6,267 bases of DNA from Candidatus Thorarchaeota archaeon SMTZ1-83. Its GTDB lineage: Archaea; Asgardarchaeota; Thorarchaeia; Thorarchaeales; Thorarchaeaceae. Below are positions 1 through 5,539 of the stretch, piece after piece (position 1 is the stretch's first letter; every line of letters begins with the position of its first letter). The position numbers and the translations under genes are program-made. The notes beneath the pieces are model-generated. The model was given only the letters and a program-made list of their open reading frames with translations. It did not search any database and had not been told where the DNA came from. The DNA lies in assembly GCA_001563325.1 (NCBI GenBank), contig LRSK01000094.1, positions 1-6,267 on the forward strand. The letters run 5' to 3'.

Positions 1-413
1 TGAATCCAACTGACCCTCTCCATCGTGATCACATATGGCTTACCCTTGGATGGCTTTGTCTTGAAGGGAATGTGTACACACCCCTTCAGTGGGTCTCGCC
101 TGATGGCCAGTATGTTTTCTATCAGCAGGCAAGGTTTCTCGTATTCTAGAAGCGCCTCCATCTGTTTGGTGAAACGAGGCACGCCTGCGGCACTCCCCTT
201 TAGAGTATTGACAAGGTCTGATACCGTCTTCCTCTCGATGGCAACACCTTCCGGACCAAGAATGTCTCCTATGGGTATCTTCTGAATTGTGTACTTGATG
301 TTCTCTTTGTCCATCATTGACATCAGATGCTTTACGGCATTCTGTCGCTTGCCACCCGTTTCGTGAACGTCAATGACCACCTCTGGCACATTACCAAACA
401 AGTCCATTTGCAT
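1..413 (-). CDS. ERCC4-domain (XPF/Mus81-type) structure-specific endonuclease, partial
   Basis: The gene is open from its ATG at 411-413 to the window edge (137 codons plus 2 bases), so its C-terminus is missing. The protein begins MQMDLFGNVPEVVIDVHE and carries the XPF nuclease signature: an acidic strand VIDVHE (13-18), IPIGD (46-50, Asp50 being the expected metal ligand), then AIERKTVSDL (58-67) with the diagnostic ERK-x3-D motif, and RFTKQMEALLEYEKPCLLIEN (80-100) as the next helix and strand. The catalytic residues appear intact; the usual Arg of the VDxRE strand is His17. The nuclease domain starts at the N-terminus, so no Hef-type helicase precedes it, as in short archaeal XPF proteins, which usually add a helix-hairpin-helix domain off the end seen here. 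Family members cut branched DNA at forks, flaps or crosslinks. The gene starts 11 bases after the regulator gene, with a Shine-Dalgarno site in the gap, and is probably co-transcribed with it. The family call is firm; the exact class (XPF, Mus81 or other ERCC4 protein) is open. Confidence 0.88.
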   Translation of the reverse strand, partial: MQMDLFGNVPEVVIDVHETGGKRQNAVKHLMSMMDKENIKYTIQKIPIGDILGPEGVAIERKTVSDLVNTLKGSAAGVPRFTKQMEALLEYEKPCLLIENILAIRRDPLKGCVHIPFKTKPSKGKPYVITMERVSWI

Positions 414-418
414 AAGAA

Positions 419-424
419 CACCTC
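419..424 (-). promoter_or_regulatory. Shine-Dalgarno site of the ERCC4 nuclease gene
   Basis: On the minus strand GAGGTG lies 5 bases before the ATG at 411-413 and directly abuts the TGA stop of the upstream regulator gene (425-427). It fixes the nuclease start and indicates translation from a shared transcript. Confidence 0.7.
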
Positions 425-1054
425 TCAGAAAAGAGTCATGACTGCCGCCATGGAAACCTCACGTGCCACGTTCGCATCATCTGCCGAGCCGAGGACTACT
501 ACATCATTCTCCTCCGGTCTCAGGCTGTCCAAGATTAGCAGAGTTTCACTCTCATATTCAGTCAGGGGATAGAAATCGCCTGGGGGCATAACCAGGATAC
601 CGTCTTTCATCACTAGTGATGTTGCACCGGCTTTTCCGTAGCCAGCCTGGATTATCGCCTCGTCGCGCTGTCTGATCCCATCCTTCACCTTGTCGCCCTT
701 CTGGCTCACTAGGTTTCCGTAGGCAACTTTGTGCATGACAAGCTCAGGAACGTCAAGAAACAGTCCCAGAGGAACGTCTCGTGAGATATTGTCAAACAAT
801 GCACGTCCCCTTGAGGTGAGTCTTTGACCTTGCTTCCCTTCAGGCGCAATGTAGTCGGCTTCCGTGAGTCTCTTGAGAAGTGTTCGGGCACTACCTTCTC
901 CCACTGACAAGTTCTCACAGAGCTCATATCGTCCCAAGGGCTGTTCTCGACCAATCATTACAAGTGCTACCGCTGCATGGTGCGGCCTGAAAGCGGGGGC
1001 CACTTTGCCTCCAGCGGCTCCGGCGAGCTGAATGAACTCATCCTTCCATGACAA
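425..1054 (-). CDS. Winged-helix transcriptional regulator with DUF4443-like C-terminal domain
   Basis: A 209-residue soluble protein. Residues about 25-90 form a winged helix-turn-helix: RPHHAAVALVMIG as the first helix, LGRYELCENLSVGEGSARTLLKRLTEADYI (40-69) as the helix-turn-helix with its recognition helix at about 53-65, and GKQGQRLTSRGRALF (73-87) as wing and final helix. Residues about 95-209 resemble the archaeal DUF4443 domain, with the pattern RDEAIIQAGYGKAGATSLVM (130-149) followed by KDGILVMPPGD, and may sense a ligand. It lies 40 bases after the ECF S component and 11 before the nuclease, so it is a good candidate for local control of the transport operon. The start is TTG at 1052-1054: an in-frame TAG lies two codons upstream and no ATG or GTG precedes the winged-helix core. 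The nearest GGAG is 11 bases away, which is long. The DNA-binding role is a family inference; ligand and target site are unknown. Confidence 0.82.
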   Translation of the reverse strand: MSWKDEFIQLAGAAGGKVAPAFRPHHAAVALVMIGREQPLGRYELCENLSVGEGSARTLLKRLTEADYIAPEGKQGQRLTSRGRALFDNISRDVPLGLFLDVPELVMHKVAYGNLVSQKGDKVKDGIRQRDEAIIQAGYGKAGATSLVMKDGILVMPPGDFYPLTEYESETLLILDSLRPEENDVVVLGSADDANVAREVSMAAVMTLF

Positions 1055-1094
1055 CCGATTCTACGCTCCACATTCTTCTCCATGGTCCGTCTTT

Positions 1095-1688
1095 TTACTC
1101 TTCGCTCAGATAACCGATGCCTGAGGTAGGCCTCCAAATAGAGAATCTGAATTGGGTCTTTATGGTGGTGTCAAGATTCGGAATGACTGCTCCGAAGATT
1201 ATTGTGTTCGAAACCACGTGAACGACCATGAATGGTAGACCACTCATTAATGCAACCCAGTATGGAAGACCAAAGGCGATGGCAAAACCATAGTTCGTCA
1301 GAAGGTCGAAGAAGAAAGTCAGGAACAGTCCTGTCCCTGCAAGTTGCCATCTTTTTGCAATCTTCGTTCTCTCCGATGGATTACTTGACCCCATCATAGC
1401 ACCTGCTGCAACCACATACAACCACGCGATTATTTGGGCAGCCAAGATCTCAGGAACAGCGAAACCCCATGGATTCACAAAGCCAAAGACTACCGACATT
1501 ATGAGTGCACAAGGGGCCCCAATTGTCCAGCCAAACGTGTATGCAGTCACGAAGAGTATGGTTGAACCTAGTTCCACATTTGGAATCATTACGAGTGTGT
1601 AGTTGCCAACCAGTGCCAATGCCGTCATTAGTGCTATGATGGAAACACGTCTGCTTGTATCAATGTGAAGAGCTTCGTCTGTTTCCAT
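1095..1688 (-). CDS. ECF transporter S component (possibly corrinoid-specific)
   Basis: A 197-residue membrane protein with about six transmembrane helices (approx. 14-35, 41-56, 57-72, 80-100, 115-139, 147-171), the size and topology of the substrate-binding S component of energy-coupling-factor transporters. Typical S-component features are the N-terminal ALMTALALVGNYTLVMIPNV (19-38), where the Ala-rich first helix would contact EcfT, then LGSTILFVTAYTFG (40-53) and NPWG (72-75) after the third helix. The ATG at 1686-1688 is preferred because AAGGTGA precedes it by 4 bases; the frame stays open upstream to a TTG at 1740-1742, but that would overlap the preceding gene. It follows the surface-protein gene by 22 bases. 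S components capture vitamins or metals and share an EcfA/EcfT energising module, absent here. Corrinoid specificity is inferred from the linked DUF4430 gene; other vitamins remain possible. Confidence 0.8.
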   Translation of the reverse strand: METDEALHIDTSRRVSIIALMTALALVGNYTLVMIPNVELGSTILFVTAYTFGWTIGAPCALIMSVVFGFVNPWGFAVPEILAAQIIAWLYVVAAGAMMGSSNPSERTKIAKRWQLAGTGLFLTFFFDLLTNYGFAIAFGLPYWVALMSGLPFMVVHVVSNTIIFGAVIPNLDTTIKTQFRFSIWRPTSGIGYLSEE

Positions 1689-1692
1689 TGTT

Positions 1693-1699
1693 TCACCTT
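1693..1699 (-). promoter_or_regulatory. Shine-Dalgarno site fixing the S-component start
   Basis: AAGGTGA on the minus strand sits 4 bases before the ATG at 1686-1688 and matches the end of the archaeal GGAGGTGA consensus. It favours that ATG over the upstream in-frame TTG at 1740-1742, which would add 18 polar residues and overlap the preceding gene by 32 bases. Confidence 0.7.
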
Positions 1700-1710
1700 C
1701 GCATATTCCA

Positions 1711-2472
1711 TTATCTTCTCCGGAGGACAACTGCGATGACAACTACGAGGACTCCCCCAGCTGCTAGGACCGATGCTGCCAACCAGAACTCGAAGTCTAT
1801 TGGAGGCGAAATGGAACTGAGTTCCAGTACCAGTAGGTATGGTGTACCAAAGGAATAGCTAGTGTTAGCTTTCACGAGAACACCCGTTTCAACATCGTAA
1901 GCCAGTCTAGTCAACTGAGGCTCCCCAAACAGTGGCGGATCCTGAACATAGTCAAAGACGATACAATCGTATTCCACTTCTCCAGCTACCACTTGTTCAT
2001 AGCTGGACGTCATGGTGCCATTCATGTAGTTGCCTGATACCCTCGCAGCCGCGGCAAAGGCGGTACTATTTAGTACGTTGAGATTGGTTTCTCCTATCTT
2101 CACGACAAAACCTGGTAGCCAGGGGTCAAACAGCGACCATACGCTGAGGGTCAAGTCCATTGCAATTTCCGTATCATTAGACGACCATGTCTTGTTACCT
2201 AGCGTAAGTGTTCCTTCGATATCTTCTTCGACACCAGTGATCTTGAAAACCATCTCGCTTCCATTCTCAGCCAGCCACGCACCGGTTCCTGACCAGTAGA
2301 GGGCAAACGCATCGTTAGAGCTGTTCAGTACAGTCCAAGTAATAGTCGTGTTTCCTGATGATTTGGGCACTAGAACCGAGTTGTAGTCGGTTGGAGTCGC
2401 AGCCACTGATGCTGACAAGAAACAGGCCGCGATAAGTGCAACAATCAACGCACGTTCTTGCATCGCTCTCAT
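1711..2472 (-). CDS. Membrane-anchored surface protein of unknown family
   Basis: I do not recognise this 253-residue protein. It has an N-terminal signal peptide (hydrophobic ALIVALIAACFLSASVAA, 8-25, with likely cleavage after the Ala run), an extracytoplasmic domain of about 200 residues predicted to be rich in beta strands, and a C-terminal anchor (about 229-250) ending in Arg-Arg-Arg, a topology that leaves the domain outside the cell. Eight Asn-X-Ser/Thr sequons (Asn 41, 50, 70, 93, 99, 135, 151, 203) point to heavy N-glycosylation. The stretch VEYDCIVFDYV (166-176) followed by TRLAYDVETGVLVKANTSYS (188-207) reads like strands of a LolA/LppX-like half-barrel, but that is only an impression. 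Its ATG overlaps the TGA of the DUF4430 gene by one base (TGATG), with GGAG three bases upstream, so the two are translationally coupled and probably act together, perhaps in binding or handing on the same ligand. Confidence 0.8.
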   Translation of the reverse strand: MRAMQERALIVALIAACFLSASVAATPTDYNSVLVPKSSGNTTITWTVLNSSNDAFALYWSGTGAWLAENGSEMVFKITGVEEDIEGTLTLGNKTWSSNDTEIAMDLTLSVWSLFDPWLPGFVVKIGETNLNVLNSTAFAAAARVSGNYMNGTMTSSYEQVVAGEVEYDCIVFDYVQDPPLFGEPQLTRLAYDVETGVLVKANTSYSFGTPYLLVLELSSISPPIDFEFWLAASVLAAGGVLVVVIAVVLRRR

Positions 2473-2978
2473 CAACTCCTTCTTCTCACGACGAAGAGTA
2501 TTGCCAAGAATCCCAATCCCAGTCCCGCAAGAATCAGAGCTTCATACAATTGAGTCGAGTCTGGGCCCTTTCCTTCAAGTTCTTCTGCCTGTGAACCCGT
2601 GTATAGCCATACAATCGAGTCGCCGTCATCAACCTGATAGGCGTTTGCCGCCACAGGGCCCAATTCGCCATTGACCCAATACTGCCACCAGCGCGACTCA
2701 ACTTGGCTATTTGCGACTCCTGCGATGCTCTCCACAAACGCCATGTTCCCATGCCAACTCACTCCGACAGAGAAAACGGACTCCGTAATCTCAAGCACAT
2801 TTGAACCTATCAGTCCTTGGTGATTGAGAACAGTCCCATTCCCGAAGTCAATCTGCAAAGAAATGTTGGTTGATGATGCAGCGAATCGTGTCTGGTGTAT
2901 TGTCGTGATCCCCATGGAATGACTGGGTGCTACTGATAGCAGCAGAACAACCAGAGAGAGCAACCTCAAAGACCGCAA
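2472..2978 (-). CDS. Secreted membrane-anchored DUF4430 (transcobalamin-like) protein
   Basis: A 168-residue surface protein. Residues 1-22 are a signal peptide (basic start, then LLSLVVLLLSVAPSHS). The core carries the DUF4430 pattern: a short strand around FGNGTVLNHQG (45-55), an I-x-G-V element (SIAGVAN, 84-90), WWQYWVNGELGP (97-108) matching the family's YW-x-Y-x-VNG hallmark, and VDDGDSIVWLYTG (116-128) matching its x-DGD-x-I-x-W-x-Y-T ending. A helix at about 146-163 followed by RRRS anchors it outside the membrane. Sequons occur at Asn38 and Asn47. DUF4430 is the fold of the C-terminal domain of transcobalamin and intrinsic factor, and bacterial members are linked to corrinoid uptake, so a role as surface corrinoid receptor next to an S component is reasonable. 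The start is TTG at 2976-2978: it is the only start codon after the in-frame TAA and lies at the signal peptide; a nearby ATG (2986-2988) is in another frame. This appears to be the first gene of the operon. Confidence 0.85.
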   Translation of the reverse strand: MRSLRLLSLVVLLLSVAPSHSMGITTIHQTRFAASSTNISLQIDFGNGTVLNHQGLIGSNVLEITESVFSVGVSWHGNMAFVESIAGVANSQVESRWWQYWVNGELGPVAANAYQVDDGDSIVWLYTGSQAEELEGKGPDSTQLYEALILAGLGLGFLAILFVVRRRS

Positions 2979-2990
2979 TTCTCGACATCC

Positions 2991-3012
2991 TAGGATAGGT
3001 TAACCTATCCTA
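2991..3012. promoter_or_regulatory. Perfect 22-bp palindrome, putative operator
   Basis: The half-site TAGGATAGGTT is followed immediately by its exact reverse complement, centred on GTTAAC, with no spacer and no mismatch. It ends 12 bases before the TTG start of the DUF4430 gene and its centre lies about 27 bases downstream of a TATA-like box, where transcription should begin. A dimeric repressor bound here would block initiation. The winged-helix regulator encoded three genes downstream is the obvious candidate ligand. In RNA it could also form a 9-bp hairpin with a four-base loop near the ribosome entry site. Confidence 0.65.
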
Positions 3013-3025
3013 CGAGTCCAGGAGG

Positions 3026-3032
3026 TAATAAG
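3026..3032 (-). promoter_or_regulatory. Putative TATA box of the transport operon
   Basis: On the minus strand CTTATTA, preceded by the purine-rich AAGGCAATG as a possible BRE, is the most TATA-like string in the 116-base gap. The predicted start about 26 bases downstream falls within the palindrome at 2991-3012, giving a leader of roughly 25 bases. The match to the archaeal consensus is only moderate. Confidence 0.4.
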
Positions 3033-3062
3033 CATTGCCTTTCCTTCGACATAATGCTGTGT

Positions 3063-3094
3063 GAGGAACGAACTCAGCTATGCTAGTTCGCCTC
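3063..3094 (-). other. Hairpin immediately after the solute-binding protein stop codon
   Basis: On the minus strand, directly after the TAG at 3095-3097, GAGG-CGAACT-AGC pairs with GCT-AGTTCG-CCTC around a three-base ATA loop, giving 13 pairs with a single-base bulge (G at 3075) and a two-base bulge (3067-3068). No T run follows, so it is not a conventional terminator. It may protect the 3' end of the solute-binding protein mRNA or separate it from the downstream operon. Confidence 0.5.
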
Positions 3095-4996
3095 CTAGTC
3101 CTTGTACATATGGTACCAGTATATCTCATGCATTGGATTGAAGGCCAGACCGCTGCCTTTCAATAACGAGCTTCTGACCATGAACTGCTCACCCTGATAG
3201 ATGTATATGCTTGGTTGGTCATAGGCCACCTGCTTCTGCATCTTGTTGTAGATTTCCATTCGTTCGGCATCGGTGATCGGCTGATTAGCAGCGAACACCC
3301 ATCCGTCAACAGTCGTGTTGCGATAACCCTTTGCCATCAAAGTGTTGAAGTATGAACACACGAAAGCCGAACTAGAACAGTAGGCGTCAGCGAAATCCGG
3401 TTTCCATCCCATGGTCCACATAGGCACCTTGCTGTTGGACATATGATTCTGAAGGACGGTCCACGAAACAGGAGTGACCCTGATCCTCACTGGCGGTTGT
3501 CTTGGACCATGATATTCCGTAAGGCCAGTACAGTTTGTGTCTTGATGCCTTAGAATCATATCAAGACTATCGGCCATCAATAGCGCAAGCTGTTCTCGAA
3601 CAAGGTTTTCCGTCGGGAAGGAGTATATGTCAATATAGCCCTCCATTGCGTTGATGTCGTGAACGAAGGCCGAGTTCTGCATCGCCAGATTCCACCATGC
3701 AACTGTCTCCTCCACATCATGATGCTCAAGCCAATGTGAGGAGTTGTGCCCAAAGATGCCTTCCGGAATGAAACCCTTTGCCTGTTGAGCCCACCCGCTG
3801 GCCACAACATCAATTGCTGTATCGTAGTCAAAAGCGTATGCGAAGCATTTTCTGAGTTCCCTATGACGAAACGGGCTATTGACCTGTTTTTCAATCCCGC
3901 CCCGAGTTATTTTGAGTGTGTCAGAGTTGAAAGCTATGGTTTGAATCACGTATGTTAGATTGCCCGCATCGACGTCTATGTTCGGGTATCTGGAGCCAAG
4001 TGTGACGTTGTCCCATATCTCATGCGCGTTCGTAATCGGTAGATAGACCATGTCCGCCGCGCCGGTTCTGAGATTCATGAGTCTGCTGTCTACCAATTCG
4101 ACGGTCTTGTAGTAGATGGTCTTGATTGACCCAGCATACTCTGGCGGAGAAAGAGCCACTTCCATTGCGGCGGCTCTCCAGTAGTCCTCAAAGACTACCA
4201 TCTTGATGAATTCATTAGGTTTCCACTCCTCGAGCATATATGCGCCAGTACCACAGGTATGGTTCATCATCCAAGTAACAGTCTCGCCAAAGTCAAACCC
4301 ATAGTGGTCTCTCCAATCGCCTCCTAAGGGGATTGTGTCGTCTATGGCAGTCATGAGGACATAACTAGGACTCATCATGGATGCCACTTGACAGGCCAAT
4401 AATGCGGCGAAGGGTGAGTATGCCTGTTCCAAGTTGAACTGAATGGTGTAGGTGTCCACGACCTCGATGGCGCCTGAGCCTAGTTTCCATTCTTCAAACG
4501 CATTCTGGAACTCGACAGAGCGGGTCCCGTTTGCGTCTGCTTCCCTTACTACAGCCTTTCCGCCTCTGAGCGGCTCCATGATTAGCCGCGCAGGTAGGCC
4601 GTTTAGTTTTGCGATTCTTTCCACGTTCCACTTCACACAACTAGCATTGAACGGGGTTCCATCATGGAATATGACATTCTGACGCAATGTGATATTGTAC
4701 TGCCATCCATCTGCGGAAATCGACGGTGCCCCAACAGCCAATAGAGGGAGATTGGGATTGCTACTATTCGAACCCCAAGGATATGTATACAAGCCTTCGT
4801 ATATGTTGAAAGCAAGAGAGCTGCCGTAGCTTTCGTAGCACGTGTGCGGATCCATGGTACTAGGGTTCCCGTAGGTTTCCATTATGAAGTGGGTCTTGGG
4901 GTCAACCACTAGTTGTGACAGGAACACCGATGTGACACCAATGCCCACAATCAGAATGGCAATGATTATGATGGCATAGATATACTGTCTTTCCAT
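3095..4996 (-). CDS. ABC transporter substrate-binding protein, family 5 (peptide/nickel type)
   Basis: A 633-residue protein of the DppA/OppA/NikA family (SBP_bac_5). Residues 6-28 (YIYAIIIIAILIVGIGVTSVFLS) form an uncleaved signal anchor without lipobox Cys, so the protein is tethered outside the membrane. Family landmarks run in order: STMDPHTC (46-53), FNIYEGLYTY (63-72), the NITLRQNVIFHDGTPFNA strand and loop (101-118), CGTGAYMLEEW (248-258), KTVELVDSRLMNLRTGAADM (297-316), SPFRHRELRKCFAYAFDYDTAI (374-395) and the late MWTMGWKPDFADAY (526-539). It is longer than the usual 500-550 residues. The ATG at 4994-4996 is preferred because it leads straight into the anchor; GGAGGTCA lies 9 bases upstream, and a TTG at 5000-5002 is an alternative. 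The frame remains open to a GTG at 5137, but that would put 47 residues before the anchor. No permease or ATPase gene adjoins it, so the substrate (oligopeptide, dipeptide, nickel or other) cannot be assigned. Confidence 0.92.
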   Translation of the reverse strand: MERQYIYAIIIIAILIVGIGVTSVFLSQLVVDPKTHFIMETYGNPSTMDPHTCYESYGSSLAFNIYEGLYTYPWGSNSSNPNLPLLAVGAPSISADGWQYNITLRQNVIFHDGTPFNASCVKWNVERIAKLNGLPARLIMEPLRGGKAVVREADANGTRSVEFQNAFEEWKLGSGAIEVVDTYTIQFNLEQAYSPFAALLACQVASMMSPSYVLMTAIDDTIPLGGDWRDHYGFDFGETVTWMMNHTCGTGAYMLEEWKPNEFIKMVVFEDYWRAAAMEVALSPPEYAGSIKTIYYKTVELVDSRLMNLRTGAADMVYLPITNAHEIWDNVTLGSRYPNIDVDAGNLTYVIQTIAFNSDTLKITRGGIEKQVNSPFRHRELRKCFAYAFDYDTAIDVVASGWAQQAKGFIPEGIFGHNSSHWLEHHDVEETVAWWNLAMQNSAFVHDINAMEGYIDIYSFPTENLVREQLALLMADSLDMILRHQDTNCTGLTEYHGPRQPPVRIRVTPVSWTVLQNHMSNSKVPMWTMGWKPDFADAYCSSSAFVCSYFNTLMAKGYRNTTVDGWVFAANQPITDAERMEIYNKMQKQVAYDQPSIYIYQGEQFMVRSSLLKGSGLAFNPMHEIYWYHMYKD

Positions 4997-5005
4997 CAGC
5001 AATAG

Positions 5006-5013
5006 TGACCTCC
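5006..5013 (-). promoter_or_regulatory. Shine-Dalgarno site of the solute-binding protein gene
   Basis: GGAGGTCA on the minus strand matches archaeal GGAGGTGA at seven of eight bases. It supports a start at ATG 4994-4996 or TTG 5000-5002 and argues against the upstream GTG at 5135-5137. Confidence 0.7.
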
Positions 5014-5087
5014 CTTCTCCGCTGTAGGAATGCTTGTCTGGGTGCAATCTAGGCAATGCCAGAGTGCCCAATAGTATCGTTCGGTAA

Positions 5088-5095
5088 CATATCAA
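5088..5095 (-). promoter_or_regulatory. Possible TATA box of the solute-binding protein gene
   Basis: TTGATATG on the minus strand, after TCGAA, is the best TATA-like string near the gene and predicts a start near 5065 with a leader of about 70 bases. The match is weak; the TTTATTA-like box at 5407-5414 is an alternative and would place the structured region in the leader. Confidence 0.25.
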
Positions 5096-5184
5096 TTCGA
5101 CGCTGGTTTGAGAGCTCGGCAAGAATCGATCGTGCACTCATCCTGATTTGCGCACTTGGATTACCGTCCCATTGTGTAGGGCCG

Positions 5185-5349
5185 GGACACGTGACAAAGT
5201 GAATCGGGGGCATGAGAACTCTGCAAGGGGACCTTGGCCCCCCTATACAGGGGACCCAAAGAACGAACGAACGCGGTTGGACGCAAGTCGCTATCGCAGT
5301 TTGTTACATGGGAGGGGGATGCCCTGCCGATTTCTCACCTCACGTGTCC
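5185..5349. ncRNA. Candidate structured RNA: long interrupted stem enclosing two hairpins
   Basis: No convincing protein is encoded here, but the DNA folds extensively. The outer stem pairs 5185-5194 with 5340-5349 (10 bp, GGACACGTGA), then 5199-5202 with 5335-5338, 5203-5207 with 5327-5331 and 5208-5213 with 5319-5324, 25 pairs in total broken by small internal loops and bulges. Inside are hairpin A (5232-5261; on the minus strand CTTTGG pairs CCAAGG and TCCCCT pairs AGGGGG around a GTAT loop, with one G-G mismatch) and hairpin B (5270-5301; AAC, GCG and GAC pair with GTT, CGC and GTC around a loop reading GCAA on the plus strand). Strand is uncertain: two G-U pairs in hairpin A exist only in minus-strand RNA, while the GNRA loop of hairpin B exists only in plus-strand RNA. 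It may be a free RNA or the leader of either flanking gene. I find no hallmark motif of SRP RNA, RNase P RNA, 5S rRNA or tRNA. Confidence 0.55.
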
Positions 5350-5539
5350 ACGCTGGGAATAAGTCGAATCCCCTGGAGGTTCTCGCGTGCACTGCTGTGA
5401 CATTCCTAATAAACATTCTTTGAAGCATACTCGGCCCGTTTCGAGATGTAACCATTTTGTCGCTTTCGACCGATTAACCGAAGGACCTAATACCAATGTG
5501 GTTCGGAAACCTTCTTGTTCTGATAGGAGACCATAGCTC
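5350..5539. other. Remainder of divergent intergenic region
   Basis: No gene is seen between the structured element and the kinase start. It holds two small perfect hairpins on the kinase side: GTCG/CGAC around CTTT (5459-5470) and GGTT/AACC around CGGA (5500-5511). No strong plus-strand TATA box stands out; TAATAAAC at 5407-5414 is the most AT-rich string. GGAG at 5526-5529 is the likely ribosome-binding site of the kinase gene, 10 bases before its TTG. Confidence 0.4.
5407..5414 (-). promoter_or_regulatory. Possible TATA box for the structured RNA
   Basis: On the minus strand GTTTATTA, preceded by the purine-rich AAAGAAT as a possible BRE, resembles an archaeal TATA element. A start about 25 bases downstream (near 5386) would lie about 36 bases before the outer stem of the candidate RNA. 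The element is AT-rich enough to be read on either strand, so direction is not settled. Confidence 0.35.

Noticed and set aside
25..285. Plus-strand open frame opposite the nuclease gene
   Set aside because: It is antisense to the ERCC4 domain, whose ERK-x3-D motif shows that the minus strand codes.
967..1083. Minus-strand ATG at 1081-1083 as an alternative start of the regulator
   Set aside because: It is in a different frame from the winged-helix domain and reaches a stop after about 38 codons; no evidence of a frameshift.
1689..1742. N-terminal extension of the S component to TTG at 1740-1742
   Set aside because: It overlaps the preceding gene by 32 bases, and the ATG at 1686-1688 has a well-placed ribosome site.
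4997..5137. N-terminal extension of the solute-binding protein to GTG at 5135-5137
   Set aside because: It would put 47 residues before the signal anchor; a near-perfect Shine-Dalgarno site at 5006-5013 supports the internal start.
5261..5274. Short AACG tetranucleotide repeat
   Set aside because: Only about three units occur, within the structured element between its two hairpins; too short to call a microsatellite or CRISPR-like repeat.
5185..5349. SRP RNA, RNase P RNA or 5S rRNA
   Set aside because: The AGCA/GGAA region of SRP helix 8, the GGAAAGTCC and ACAGAA-type motifs of RNase P RNA, and the conserved 5S core are absent on both strands.
5185..5349. Miniature inverted-repeat transposable element
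   Set aside because: The 10-bp inverted ends have no flanking direct duplication, and the pairing continues deep inside with separate internal hairpins, which fits an RNA better. A genome-wide search for copies would settle it.
5148..5423. Plus-strand open frame of 91 codons in the intergenic region, and an overlapping 62-codon frame at 5212-5400
   Set aside because: The translations are low-complexity in character, without domain, signal peptide or convincing ribosome site, and they run straight through the paired structure at 5185-5349, which explains the sequence better.
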